From: Agelaius tricolor
Lineage: Eukaryota > Chordata > Aves > Passeriformes > Icteridae
Length of the DNA: 64,000 nt
Direction: 5' to 3'
Assembly: GCA_023055355.1 (NCBI GenBank)
Contig: JALJCS010000018.1
Span: 3,534,001-3,598,000 of the forward strand
Under the pieces are notes generated by a model that did no database searches, was not told where the DNA came from, and saw nothing but the letters and a program-made list of their open reading frames with translations. This document shows positions 26,001 through 38,000 of this stretch, piece by piece (the stretch's first letter is position 1; each line of letters opens with the position of its first letter). Position numbers and translations under genes: made by a program.

Positions 26001-29000
26001 GGTGTGCACTCACTGGGCAGATGGAATCCTCTCCTGAGCTCCCCTGGTGACCCAGGCATCACTGCCCAGCTTGCAGAAACCCAGAGCTGACAATTTTCTC
26101 CCTTTGGAACCCAAGACCTCTCAGTGGAGACACAGCCAAAGGTGTTCACATCTGTGGACGTCACCCAGCAGCACTGCAGGATGTGATGCTCATCAGGTAC
26201 CTCAGCTCCTCAGGTCTTGGAGGCTGCACTGAACACAACTCTCATCCCCTGTGGAAAGCCTGAAAGGGCTGGATCACACTGAGCACAGCTCCTCCCTTGT
26301 CCCAGAACTCCTTTGATTCTGCAGGGAGCAGCAGAAGAGGCCGTGTGGAAATGTATCCTGCTGAGCTCTTGTGCTCTGGCTTTCCAGTGCAGCTGGGGTG
26401 GAAGGAGCAGCTCCCAGTCCTCCCAGGCTCACCCTTAGACACAGAAAGAGCTGGGCAGGACAGAAACCAGAAGCTGTGGCTCCCACATTTCCCATGTGTG
26501 CAGGGAGTGGGAGCAGCCCTTGTCCCCCCAGCCCTGTGCTTTGGTGTAGTTGTCACTGCCATTGGCTTCTTGGTGGCACCGTGGGCTCCTCTGGTCAGTG
26601 CTCCTCACAGGAAACAGGGGGGAAGCCCCATATGATGGTTAAAGTCACAACCACCATTCTGGGGTAGCTGCAGCCCAGGAAGCCCCAGAAATTCCAATCT
26701 TTCCATTCTGGGAAAGGCTGAACCCTTGAAGTGTGGAGGAGTGTATGAATCAAATCTGCAAGCAGTGTGGTCATGGCAGAGGCACAGATTTCAAGGCTCT
26801 TTCTTTTGGGAAGAACCTAAATGCAGATCAAGATTCAAATGGGATCAATTTCTAATTACGACAAGAGTTACCTGAACCCCTACCATGCATAAGAATCACT
26901 TTTTCCTAATAAAGAATACTGTGGTACTTGTCCAATGTCTTCAGCAGCTCGACTGTTTCAACCAAAGCAATTCCAGCCTACCTTCCAACCAGGCTGCTCT
27001 GACAGATGATGAACAGAGGGAACACTCAGTGATGGATCCCATTAAGATTTTATGTGCCACACCAAACAGACCTAATTATTTCATATCATTTGAAAGCCTG
27101 AATTCCTCACTTTGCAGATGGTAAAATGATATCCTTTCCTGATGAGTTCCAAGGTGCCAATTGCTAAAACCAGATGGGAACTGAGCAGGCATGTGTGGAA
27201 GGGCAGGAAGGTGTTTCCCAGAAGGAGGTGCTGGAAGGTCTGCACTGTCACTGCTCATCTGCCAGAAAAGGTGAAAAACAAGAAAAACAGAAAAACAAGG
27301 CTCCATGTTCTCAGAAACCCAGGGGACCCAATGCCTTCCACACAGCACAGTCACTTCTGATCTTACTGCTTGAGGAGATCCCTGGATGCTCATTCTCCTT
27401 GGGTGTTTTTATCATTAAATCTCAGACTGAAGATAAGAAAACCTGGCTGTTGAAGTGGTGTAATTTTAGAGTTTCTGGATTCTAGAGGATAATAGCTATT
27501 GAGGAATGCAGAAGCATTTGAACTGAAAAGTGTTTCCCATAAAATGGCTCTCCCATTTTATGTGACAAGGGTGATTTTTGGGGAAGATGCTGATGAATAA
27601 ACAGACTTCACTTTGCCTGCAAACAAAGAGCTGATACATTCCATGGCTTCCTCATTGCACCAAGGCACTAGATCTGCTGCTGTGGTTTGTGAAAGATGCA
27701 GGAGAAAGGAGAAGAGGCAAAGACACAGGCTTCCAAGCTCATTTCTGATCTCTGCAACAGCAGCCTTGGCCCTCCAGCCTGACTGTGCCTCTGAGCCAGG
27801 AGCATGGAGGAGATCAGTAGGTTCTGCTCACAACCTCTTCAAAGGCTTTGGAGATCAGCAAGAGCCACATGAGCAGCTCCAGCCAGGAGCACAGCACGTG
27901 TGTCCATGTGCTCTTTCCATGGCACTGTTCCAGTCAGAGCCACCAGGACCTTGGGGGGATCATCTGGCCCCTGTGCCAGCTTCCAGCCCTCCCTCACTGA
28001 ATGCTCAGGGGGTTCTACCCCCCACTCCAGCACCCTTGTGATGTTCCCGCCCTTTCCAATGCCAGCTACCAGAATTTTGGAGTCTTCTTGTTCACTGCCT
28101 GCCACCAGCCTGTAATCAGCTTCTTGGGGTGGGTTCCATTCTTGCAGATGCCCAGAAGCACAGGAAATCCTTCCTGAAGATGTCCCCCCTGGCAGTCTGG
28201 ACCAAAACCAGCAGATGAGTTCTCCAATAATTTCTTCTCCTGATGTGGTTCATGCTTGATTTGCAACAAATATTGCCTAAATTGGCAGCTGGCTTTTTAT
28301 TATTATTTTATAACAGGCTTCCCAGAAACGTGTTCTTCCTGGTCTTTCAAATGCTCAGGAACAAAGTATTTGCTTGTAATCCCACTTCCTCCCTTCCTTT
28401 CTAATATGCTTCAGACAGACCTTGGATAAAGCATTTTCTTCACTAGGAAGAGCCCAGAATGGACTTGGATTGTTCCAGAAATTGTGTCTTTCTGGATTGT
28501 GCCCTTCCATAATTTTATCCCTAATTTGAAGTAAATCCTACACAAAGGAAACCTGAACATAATACAATGTATGTTGCTATCCTGACTCTGCAAACAGACC
28601 ACCTGGAAGTCAAATGGGAGAAGTGGGACCTGCCTCAAATATTCTGCAAATTTTCTGCATAAACCTGGGAAATGACAGAGCCACACACAGACAGAACTGA
28701 CTCAGCATCCCTTGTAAATTAAAAAGCTCCAGGATCTTGACAGGAAGAATTTCCCAAGGCTTCTGCAGATCATTTTGCTCAGAGAGGCCTGAGGAGATGC
28801 CTCCAGGGCAGGGACAGGTCTGAGCAGAGCACAGAGGGGGTGCACACAAGGAAGTCTCCAGGCCCTGAGATGGGCTGGGGCACACAGCAGTGGTGCCTGG
28901 TTTGTTGTGCCCAGTCACACAGAGCCTTGGGATGAGTGGCAGCCTCAGCTCTTGGATCTGCCTCCATCCTGGAGAGTCCTTGGCACAGCTCAGAGCGCTT

Positions 29001-32000
29001 GGAGGCTGCTCTAACCTTTTATTGCTGGGTGCCCCACAGGGCTGTGCTATCCAAAGAGCAGAAATGCTCTTTTCCCCAGTTAGGTCTTGGCACACATGAG
29101 GTACAGTTGGGGTCTTCCCAGCCAAACAAAGCAAGCAGGCCAGGTCTCATCACTGCAGAGCCTTCTCTGCCCACTGAAATGCTCTTCTCATCTCTTCTGT
29201 GTGGTCAGTGGAATCAAAGTGATCTGCTCTGGGCCAGGATCTTGTGTGGGATCAGAAGACTTAAAGAGTATTATGGAGCAGCACCCCACGCCATGTTGGA
29301 CCAGTTGTGCTCACAAGAATCAGCCTGGATGATTTGCAAATGCTGACAGATAAACAGACAGCCTGGGTTTGGGGTGACAGCTCTGCCTTACGTGGGGGAG
29401 GCAGGTCAGAGGCCTGGCCCACCTCAGGCAAAAAGTGAAAGTCAAGGAGAGAATAAAAAACAAAACAAAGCAAAAGGAGAAAACATCAGATCATTTTAAA
29501 ATTAATTGATGAATCCAAGTCACCAATTTTCAAAATCACATCCCCAAGAGTATTGTTTCCTGCAGGTTTTCCCAGGAAAGAGAAAGATCATTCTGAAGTT
29601 TTGTTCAGGCTGCCAGCTCCCCTGTGCTTTCCCAGAGCACCATCCAAAGGTGTGACTGTCACAGGGATGCTGTGTGGCCATGGTCCCCCTGGCAGCACTG
29701 TTTGCTCAGCTGCCCTGTGGCACCTGGAGCTGTTCCACCCCTGCCAGTGGCGTTTGGTCAGCAGCAGCTGCTCATTGCACAGCCACAGGGACGTCACTGT
29801 CCCAGGGGTGTCCAGCAGCCCTGTGGGGAGGTGTTGCAATGTCCCTGGAAATGGAGAGCGAGGGGTGAAAATCCCCACATCCTGTTCCAAATCCCCTGAA
29901 CCAGCCAGGACTCTGTTCTCTGGGGTTTGCATGCTGTTTGTCTTGGGTGATGAGGTCAGGTGCCTTTGCAGGTTCGAGTGGCCCATCTGTGCCTCCAGCT
30001 CAATGCACAGTGACTGCATCAGCCCCTGAGGCCATCAGAGTGTGGGAGCTGATCCTGCAGCAGCAAAGGCTCAGTGGGGCACAGATCCTGCCATCCCTGA
30101 GCCAGCAGTGGCTGTCCCTGAGCTTTGGACTCCACTCTGCAGCAAACATGCCTTGATTAGCTGCTCTGGAGAAGGCCTTTGTGTTTATTCTGGGTGCTTT
30201 CTCTTCTTCCCATCAGTGATTTGGTGGAGTCCAGCCTTTTGTGGCTCTCCAGAGCCTGATCATCTGGGACTGGTCAGGGGACAATGACAGAACTGTCTTC
30301 TTTTTCAGCCCTTCCCACAAAAAAGCAACGTGCTTGAAACATTTTTTTTTTTTCCATTTGCTTACTTCAGTGCATTGTGTCCTTCTGCTACAGCTTGTCT
30401 TTATTGTGTCATTTTGAAGCACCTGCTCATTCACATTTTTCTGTAACATGGATTGCTTTATGAGAGCTACTGAATTTGGCATATTTTAATTAAGATCTGG
30501 GGGTGCAAAGGAAATGTGCCTACCCTTGCAAGATTTAGAGCAACAGCTGGACAGAAAAAGTTTTGCTTCCAGCAGGAAAACAAAAGTAGCAAATAATAAT
30601 TAACAATAATTATTGCCCTGCCCTGATATGGGGCAAAATGTCGAAGTTCCTCAATTTTCAGCAATAAGAAAAACATCATAAAAATGAGTCATGCAAACTA
30701 TTTTGGTTTGTGCTTTTTGAGATGCTTTATTTGACTGATCATCTTACTGCATTTTTGTTACCATGTAAATATCTCACTGCAATTCATCCTGAACCCAAGA
30801 GCAGAATTTTGCAGATGTTTTCAAAATGGGGTTATTAAAAAAAGAAAAGGTCTTAAGGTCAAAATTAAAAGAATGGGATATTTTCCAGCAATAACAGAAA
30901 ACAGCATCTGGACAGAAAAATCCCTGACCAGTTTTATCAATGGCATTTGCAAGAAATTTTCAGAGGCAGCAATTAGACACTGAGAGATGGAGTTAAGCAA
31001 GGGCAGTTTTGGGAGTATCCACTCAGGCCAGAGAGGGGACAAGGTGCTGTCTGCAAGGGGTTGGTGCAGCCTTGGCCTTCCCCAGGACCATTCCTACAGA
31101 CAGAGCCCTGTCCCCTTCCCTTGGGAGGGACCCATTGTGCCTCTGTGAGTGCACCACAAACTCCCACGGTGATATTGGAGGGAAGCCCACCAGCTGTGAA
31201 GTCCCTGCAAGAGGTTTCCAAAGAAGGAGGGCCTTGGTTTTGCTGGGCCAGCCAGCCAGAGCCTCTTGAGTCAAATGTGCAGGAAGAAGGAGGCCATGAT
31301 CACTCCCAGCTCACAGCTCTCAGCTGCAGGGAGCCTTAACTTTCAGGTGTATTCCTCACTGCAGAAGAGCTGCCCTCACCACAGGTAGCAGATTTTAATG
31401 CAGAAGGGATGATCTCTACTGCTCTTCCTGTCCAGACTGGGAGAACCATGTGCCAAGCATGCTGGAAATTTCTTTCCTTGAAGTCATATCTGGGGCCACA
31501 GTCATAAATAATAAATCATCTTCAGCAGCCTGGAAGTTAGAGACAGATTTAAAAAAACCAAAAGCACTGCATGCTCTCAAAGGTCTTCTGGTCACTGCTT
31601 CTGCCTGCAGCCTTGCTTATGAGGAGCCAGAACCCAGGTATGCAGGGCTGGCACATTGTCTTGACAGCTTGTACACAAGCTTGAGAGGTGACAGAAGGTG
31701 CTCTTGTTCAGGGGGGCATTTTTCCTGTCACTTCTTCCAGTGCTGAATCACTGAGTAACTCAAGATGAAAACCCTGGCTGTCCTAGACACAAGGAAGGCA
31801 GTTGTCTGCTGCCTTCTGTCTTGAGAGCTCTTCTCCCCACCCACGCCTGGCTGACTGCAGAGATCTGAAGATGGGCTGTATGGTAGCTGTCATGGCATCA
31901 AAGCCTCTTTGACACCTTTTTGTTTTGCTTTTTTTTCCCACTTCTTACCAATTTCTTTCTCTGGGCTTTTATTTCCTTCCACCAGTTTTCCCATAATTTT

Positions 32001-35000
32001 CAGTCTTTCCTGCAGCCTCAGTCACACTGGAGTTCCACCCTTGGCTGACCTCTTGCAGGTGTGCACCTGAGGTAATTTTAGCTCCTTTCTGACAAAACAC
32101 CCCCTTTTTGGGGTGGGTGGGACAATTGCTTCATTCAGCAGCACCCTTGAGGCCCTTTGGTGTGCTCACAACATCCAGGAAATGTCAGATCCCAGAGAGA
32201 TGGGAAGCACCTTGCAAGCTAAACTGGATTCCCTTGAAGACTCTGTGAATAAGTTCCTGACTCTGTCAGAGGTGATGAGTAAACTTCAAAAAAAAGGATT
32301 GGGAAGACACCTTCTCTTTTGGATTCCTTGCTCAAAGCCATCTCTGGAGGGTTTCTCCAGTCCTGGGGCGGTTTTTGTGAGTCTGTGCCACCCAGTGCCT
32401 CAGGTTTGTGCTTTTTGATTGACAGTGGGGCATTTCCTTCACTTCCCAGCACCAGCTTCCTCTGCTCCATTGCAGAGAAGGCCAACAGGCCTCATGTCTG
32501 ATGGTGACCCCTTGGGCTGAGCTTTTCTTGGTATTTCTGGTTCATCTCCATTTCCTGTGCCCCAAGATGAACGTCCAAGAATGAGAAAAAAGCACCAATT
32601 TTTCAAAGATATTTGCCTGACTAGGGAGTTCACTTCTCAGATTCAGAAGTGACTTGGATACTGAGAAACTGAAGGGTAAGACTGGAGAGCTCAGTGCAGC
32701 CTCGTGCAGAGCCATGCCCTAAAGTTCTCCATGAGCAGTTTGGGGTGCACAAATAGCCCAGCACACTCCCCCTTAGAGGTGTGAGCAGGTCCCAAAAACC
32801 CAGATGCTGACCCACATTTGGCCATGGGCAGTGAGGGTGCAGCAGGTTTTTTTGCACAGCTCAGGCCTACCCAAACTGCAGTGAAATCCAGCAAGAAATC
32901 AAGTGCCAAAGCCAGGTCAGTGGATGCCCATGATGAAGTACAACTACTAAAAATCAAGGGTTTCTACATGGAGCCTGGACCTGGACCTGGGCCTGGACCT
33001 GGACCTGGACCTGGACCATACCCCACCAGATGCACAGGCTGGGAGCAGTTCCCTGATGCTGCTGTGGCTGCTCCAACCTTCTGCTGTCCTCCTGGCCAGG
33101 AGCTGAGCCACAGACATCAGATTTGGCCTCTGATTCATCTGTGTTTTATGAGGTGTCTTTCAGTCCCTTCCTTGCTGACCACTTGCAGATCACTGAGATT
33201 TTGTGGGTGGCATCTGAGAGTGAGGAAAGTCTGACATGTGTCACGTGCAGAGCCTGCAGCTCTGCTCACAAAAAGTTGAAAAACAGATGTTAAAATGCTA
33301 TAAAGCCCTCTTAAGCTCAGAGGAAAGAGAGGTGTGCTAAGAAGGGAGAGAGTTGCAGGACAGGGAGGGGAGAGCTGGGACTTGAAGAAAATTCGGGATC
33401 CTGTGCAGGACTATCCAAGGAATATCCAGAAGATGTGAAGTGAGGGAGGGAGACAAGTGCCTGGGGGAGAAGTGTTTGACCACGCCAGGCTGGGCTCCCA
33501 TGGCTCCCCAGGCTCACCTGCAGCTGCAGAGGGTGCAGTGCTGCTCACCCTGGGTGGTTCTGCAGCTCCCCAAACCTGGCTCAGCTCTGGGGAGCTGCTC
33601 ATGGGCTGGTGCCAGTGCCCTGCAGGGCACCTTCCCTGCCACCTGGGCATCCTGTGAGTGTGTAGCTGGTGCCCATGGGCTGGCACACCTCGGCCCATCG
33701 GGTGACCCAGTCCAGGACAGAGCCTGAGAGAGCCTCTCACACCATGTGAGACCCCTTCAGCTCAGCTCAGCTTTCTTCTCTGTCCCTTCCTCTCTGTTAA
33801 CACAGAGACTCTGCACGTGCTTTCTCTCTAACCACCCTGAGAACACCCCTGGTACTTCTGGGGTCACCATGGGGTGATGCTTTCCACACCCAACGCTCGC
33901 TGTCGCCTCAGCAGCTGCTCTCTGCTTTTGGTGCCTCTTGCCAGTCTGCAGAGCAGCTCCACAGAGTCTCTGAGAGTAGCATCCAGCCCATCTCAGTCTT
34001 CCTGCCAGCTGGTGCTTGTAGCAGGTGAGAAGGAAGGAGGCAGGCAGAGCAGGACAGAGCAGGAGGGGTTTGGCTGCCTGCTTGAAGACCCAGGCCTAAA
34101 CCAGAGCTGGAGCACTGATGTTGCAGGTGCCTGGTGAAAGCAAAGAGTAAATACGCATGTAAAGCCTTTATTTTTTCCATTCATCACAATGCACTTTTTA
34201 TTTCTGACCTTAGCCTCAAGAACTGTGCCAGACATGTTCTGTGATTTCTCCCCTTTTCCCCTCCAGATGTCCAAATGGATTCTTCGGACAGAGATGTTTG
34301 GAGAAACTGCCTTTGCGATTGTACATGCCAGATCCTAAGCAAAGTATGTTTGAAGACAAAAAATGCACCACACTACTTAAACCCTCCCGGGCACAGCGGT
34401 GGATGTAGCGTGCTCTAGTCAGGGATGGCTCTTGGTGTCAGCTTTGGGTAGGGCTTAGGGCTGCAGGTAAGGGTCAAGGCTGCAAGCAGACAGAGAGGAG
34501 CCGTGGAAGGGATCAGAAGGGGCCTCACTTCAGCCTGTTTGGGTGTCATTTTGCTATCTTGTTTCTCTCTTTCTGGTTTTCTCTCTTCCGGTAGGTGTCC
34601 GATCGAATTCACAGGAGACCGGTGTCAGCATTTCGCAATGGTCAGCTTCTCCAGTATGTCTCTTTCTACTTCTCTCTCTCCTTGTCGTTGTAGCTCTGTG
34701 TCATGTCCTTAAAGCAGGTTCTTCTGTTCTCCAAGAGCCCTCTTCCTGTCTTGTGCACTCCCAGCTCTGCTTGGTCCTAAGAGGAGCTGTGACAGTGTCC
34801 AAGAGGAGAACTGGGGCTCGTTACCTCCCCGTTTGTTAGAATGGGCTCTGCTTTCATTTCTGATTGAGCTGAATGCTGCTTGCTCTTTTCAGGCAAAATG
34901 CAGGGTTTATGTGGTGGGTGTGCTGTGTGAGATGAGCCTGTGCTGTGTGTGGAGCTGGACCTGCCAGCATTGCTGTCCTGACATGGACTGTGCTGTGCAA

Positions 35001-38000
35001 GGCAGGATTTGGGTATTTTCCCTGTGCTGTGCAGGGCAAGATTTGGGCATTTTCCCCGTGCTGTGCAGGGCAAGATTTGGGTATTTTCCCCATGCTGTGC
35101 AGGGCAGGATTTGGGCATTATCCCTGTGCTGTGTAGGACAGGATTTGGGCATTTTCCCTGTGCCATGCAAGGCAAGATTTGGGCACTTCCTCTGTGCCAT
35201 GCAAGGCAGGATTTGGGTATTTTCCCTGTGCTGTGCAAGGCAGGATTTGGGCATTTTCCCTGTGCCGTGCAAGGCAGGATTTGGGCACTTCCTCTGTGCC
35301 ATGCAAGGCAGGATTTGGGCATTATCCCTGTGCTGTGCAGGGCAAGATTTGGGCATTTTTCCTGTGCCATGCAAGGCAGGATTTGGGCACTTCCTCTGTG
35401 CCATGCAAGACAGGATTTGGGCATTTTCCCTGTGCCATGCAAGGCAGGATTTGGGCATTATCCCTGTGCTGTGCAGGGCAAGATTTGGGCATTTTTCCTG
35501 TGCCATGCAAGGCAGGATTTGGGCATTTTCCCTGTGCTGTGTAGGACAGGATTTTGACATTTTCCCTGTGCTGTGCAGGGCAGGATTTGGGCATCTTCCC
35601 ACCACTCCTGCAAGGTGGGTGAGAGTCTCCTTGAACCAAAGGAGGAACTCACAGCCAGAGTGTGACTGTAATGAAATCACTTTCCAGTCTGTGGCACAGA
35701 GGTCACACTGGTGGCTCCCACTGCCTCTGGGCTTCCCAGCCCCACTGCCATGCAGAATACAAGATAAACCTTCCAAATGGGCATCAAACTATGTCCCTCC
35801 TGGTCACAGAGCTGTTCCTGTCTCTCCTAGGTGGTTGGACAGCCTTGCATATGGGACTGAGCCTAAGTACAGTGACTGTGGGTGTAAATACCATAAAGCC
35901 TTTGCCCTTAGTGCTTCCCAGTTTCTAGTTTCCAGTTCCTACAGTCTCACCTATAGACATAACTGGCTCATGGTGGTCGAGGTGGATGATTTTTGTGGGT
36001 CCCGATTGAGTCAGTGTCCCAGCATCAGTGGGATCCTGGTCGGGGTAAGGGCTGCCCTGGAAGGAGATGCAGTTACAGTGCAGGAAACCTGTGACCCTCC
36101 CTGTGACCTTCTGTGAGTGTCCCTGAGACCCATCCTGCCTCCATGCTGGCTGACTGGACCCACCACAAATGGTGGGTTTAAAGAGAGGCTTTTTTAAAAA
36201 GAGCCAAAAAGAGGCTTTAATTAGTGGTAACCAGAGGAGAAATGCCTCTTCAGGATGGCTCCTTGATTGCCAGAATGCTTCTCCCACTGCTCCAAGTCTA
36301 ATTCCTGCTGTCCTCATCCTGGACTGGAATTGCAGGAGCCTCATTAGCACGTGCTAATAGCTGGCAAGTGCTGGAATTAGACTCCCTTGCATGGAGCATA
36401 CAGACAAGATGCAAATGGACTTTGTGGGACCCTTGGGACAGCTCAATGTTTTTACATTGCCTTTTGTTCCAAATTGGCTTCCGAAGCTGAAACCTCCATT
36501 GATTTATCCTCCCAGACTCCAACATCCAAGCAAGCTCTTTTTAAAATGACAGCCCAAAATGTTCTATTTTGATCTTTCACCTGGTGCTAAAGGGTTTCCT
36601 TCCCTCTTGGAAGCCCTGGAAGGGTGTCAGGGCTGCAGCCAGCAGTGGGATGCTCACCCCATGGAGCTGATTTGTAGCACGTTCCATGAGGTGGTGTCCA
36701 ATGGGCTTAAACATTATTGCTGCCATGCTGCAAAACCAAAACAGGGGTGGAAATGAGTTTTATGTCAGGAAAATGCCTTTTGAGAGCATTAATGGCAGGA
36801 GTAAACAGCATGTGTTTTTTTTTCCCCAGCTTGCAGAATCCAGCTTTTTATGGGACTGAGATTTGTTTTAATTTTATTCACGTGTTAGAGGAACAATGTC
36901 AGCTTTAAAACTGACACATGTACATTTCCTTACCTCAAGTTTGCTTTAAACCACAGCATAGTAAGGTAAAAACAGCTCAACAATCCAGGCTACCTGTCTG
37001 AACTTGGATAAAATTCACATAAGAAGATGATTCATACATGTTTATAGCTGTTTTCACTTTCAGGTCACAGTTGGGTAATATAGATAGCAGCAGCACTGAA
37101 GAAAATCTTGCACTGAACTTTCTCTTTTTCTGAGTAGGAAAAGCATTTCACTCAAGTGTGGACCCTGCAAATGCTTACCTTCTCCTTTGATCAATAATTA
37201 GGGCACAGCAGAAGTTGCTGATTTTCCATAATTCACTCAATGCTTCATCCCATATGGGTTCTGACAGGTCAAAAGCTGAAACAGATTAAATGAGGTTCAG
37301 GCATTTCCACTGGAAATAAAATAGCTCTGTCCTGATTCATGTTTTGAGAACACTGCCAGCATTTGACAGATACTTAAATAAGGACACCTATATTGGTGGT
37401 GTTTTAAATGCATTTGGGGTATTTCAGGTTTTCAGGCCTAGATTGGATCCTCCTGATTCTTTAATATGAATATTAGATAAGACAATGACTTTTATTAGGT
37501 ATATCCCAGGGCTGAGTGAGAGTCTCTGCAGAGTGAGCTAAATTGAAGATGCTGTTCTGGAAAGCTATGGCAGATATTTTGCTGAATTTGGGCCACAGAT
37601 GGAGATGGTGCAGCATCCCAGCATCCTGCCAGATGTTGTGTGTCCTCCTTTTGGGAGCAGCTTCCTACCTCTCTGTTTAAACCCTTATTCACATTTTGCT
37701 CAGGTGAAATTCCCCATGTTCTCCAGGAGCTCAGGCTGTCTTTGTCTCTTTGACAGGTTGCTCTGAAGGTTTATTTTTCTCTGATTGCCCAAAACACCTG
37801 CTAGACCACATTAAGCTGAAAATTAGGTGTATTTAGGTAGGTTTTCTCTCATGTGAGAGTTGAGAGTGTTGAGATGTGATGTTTCTTTATGTTGCTGTTG
37901 CAACCATATGAGCAGGTGCCTACTGCCAGCACTTCTGGATATAGACACCACTGCTTGAAAATAAAGAGAAAATGTTAAAGATGTTTTTTGCTCACACTGT

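Noticed and set aside
32818..33234. Open frame with a Gly-Pro run, reminiscent of the Gly-Pro stretch in the mammalian NRG2 tail
   Set aside because: The run is the (CCTGGA)n repeat. It lies in the intron before the EGF C-terminal exons, far from the tail, without matching flanks or splice phases.
34833..36116. Open frame of 427 codons on the plus strand, with overlapping minus-strand frames
   Set aside because: It crosses the 34-bp tandem array, whose unit has no stops in any frame. The peptide is a translation of the repeat.
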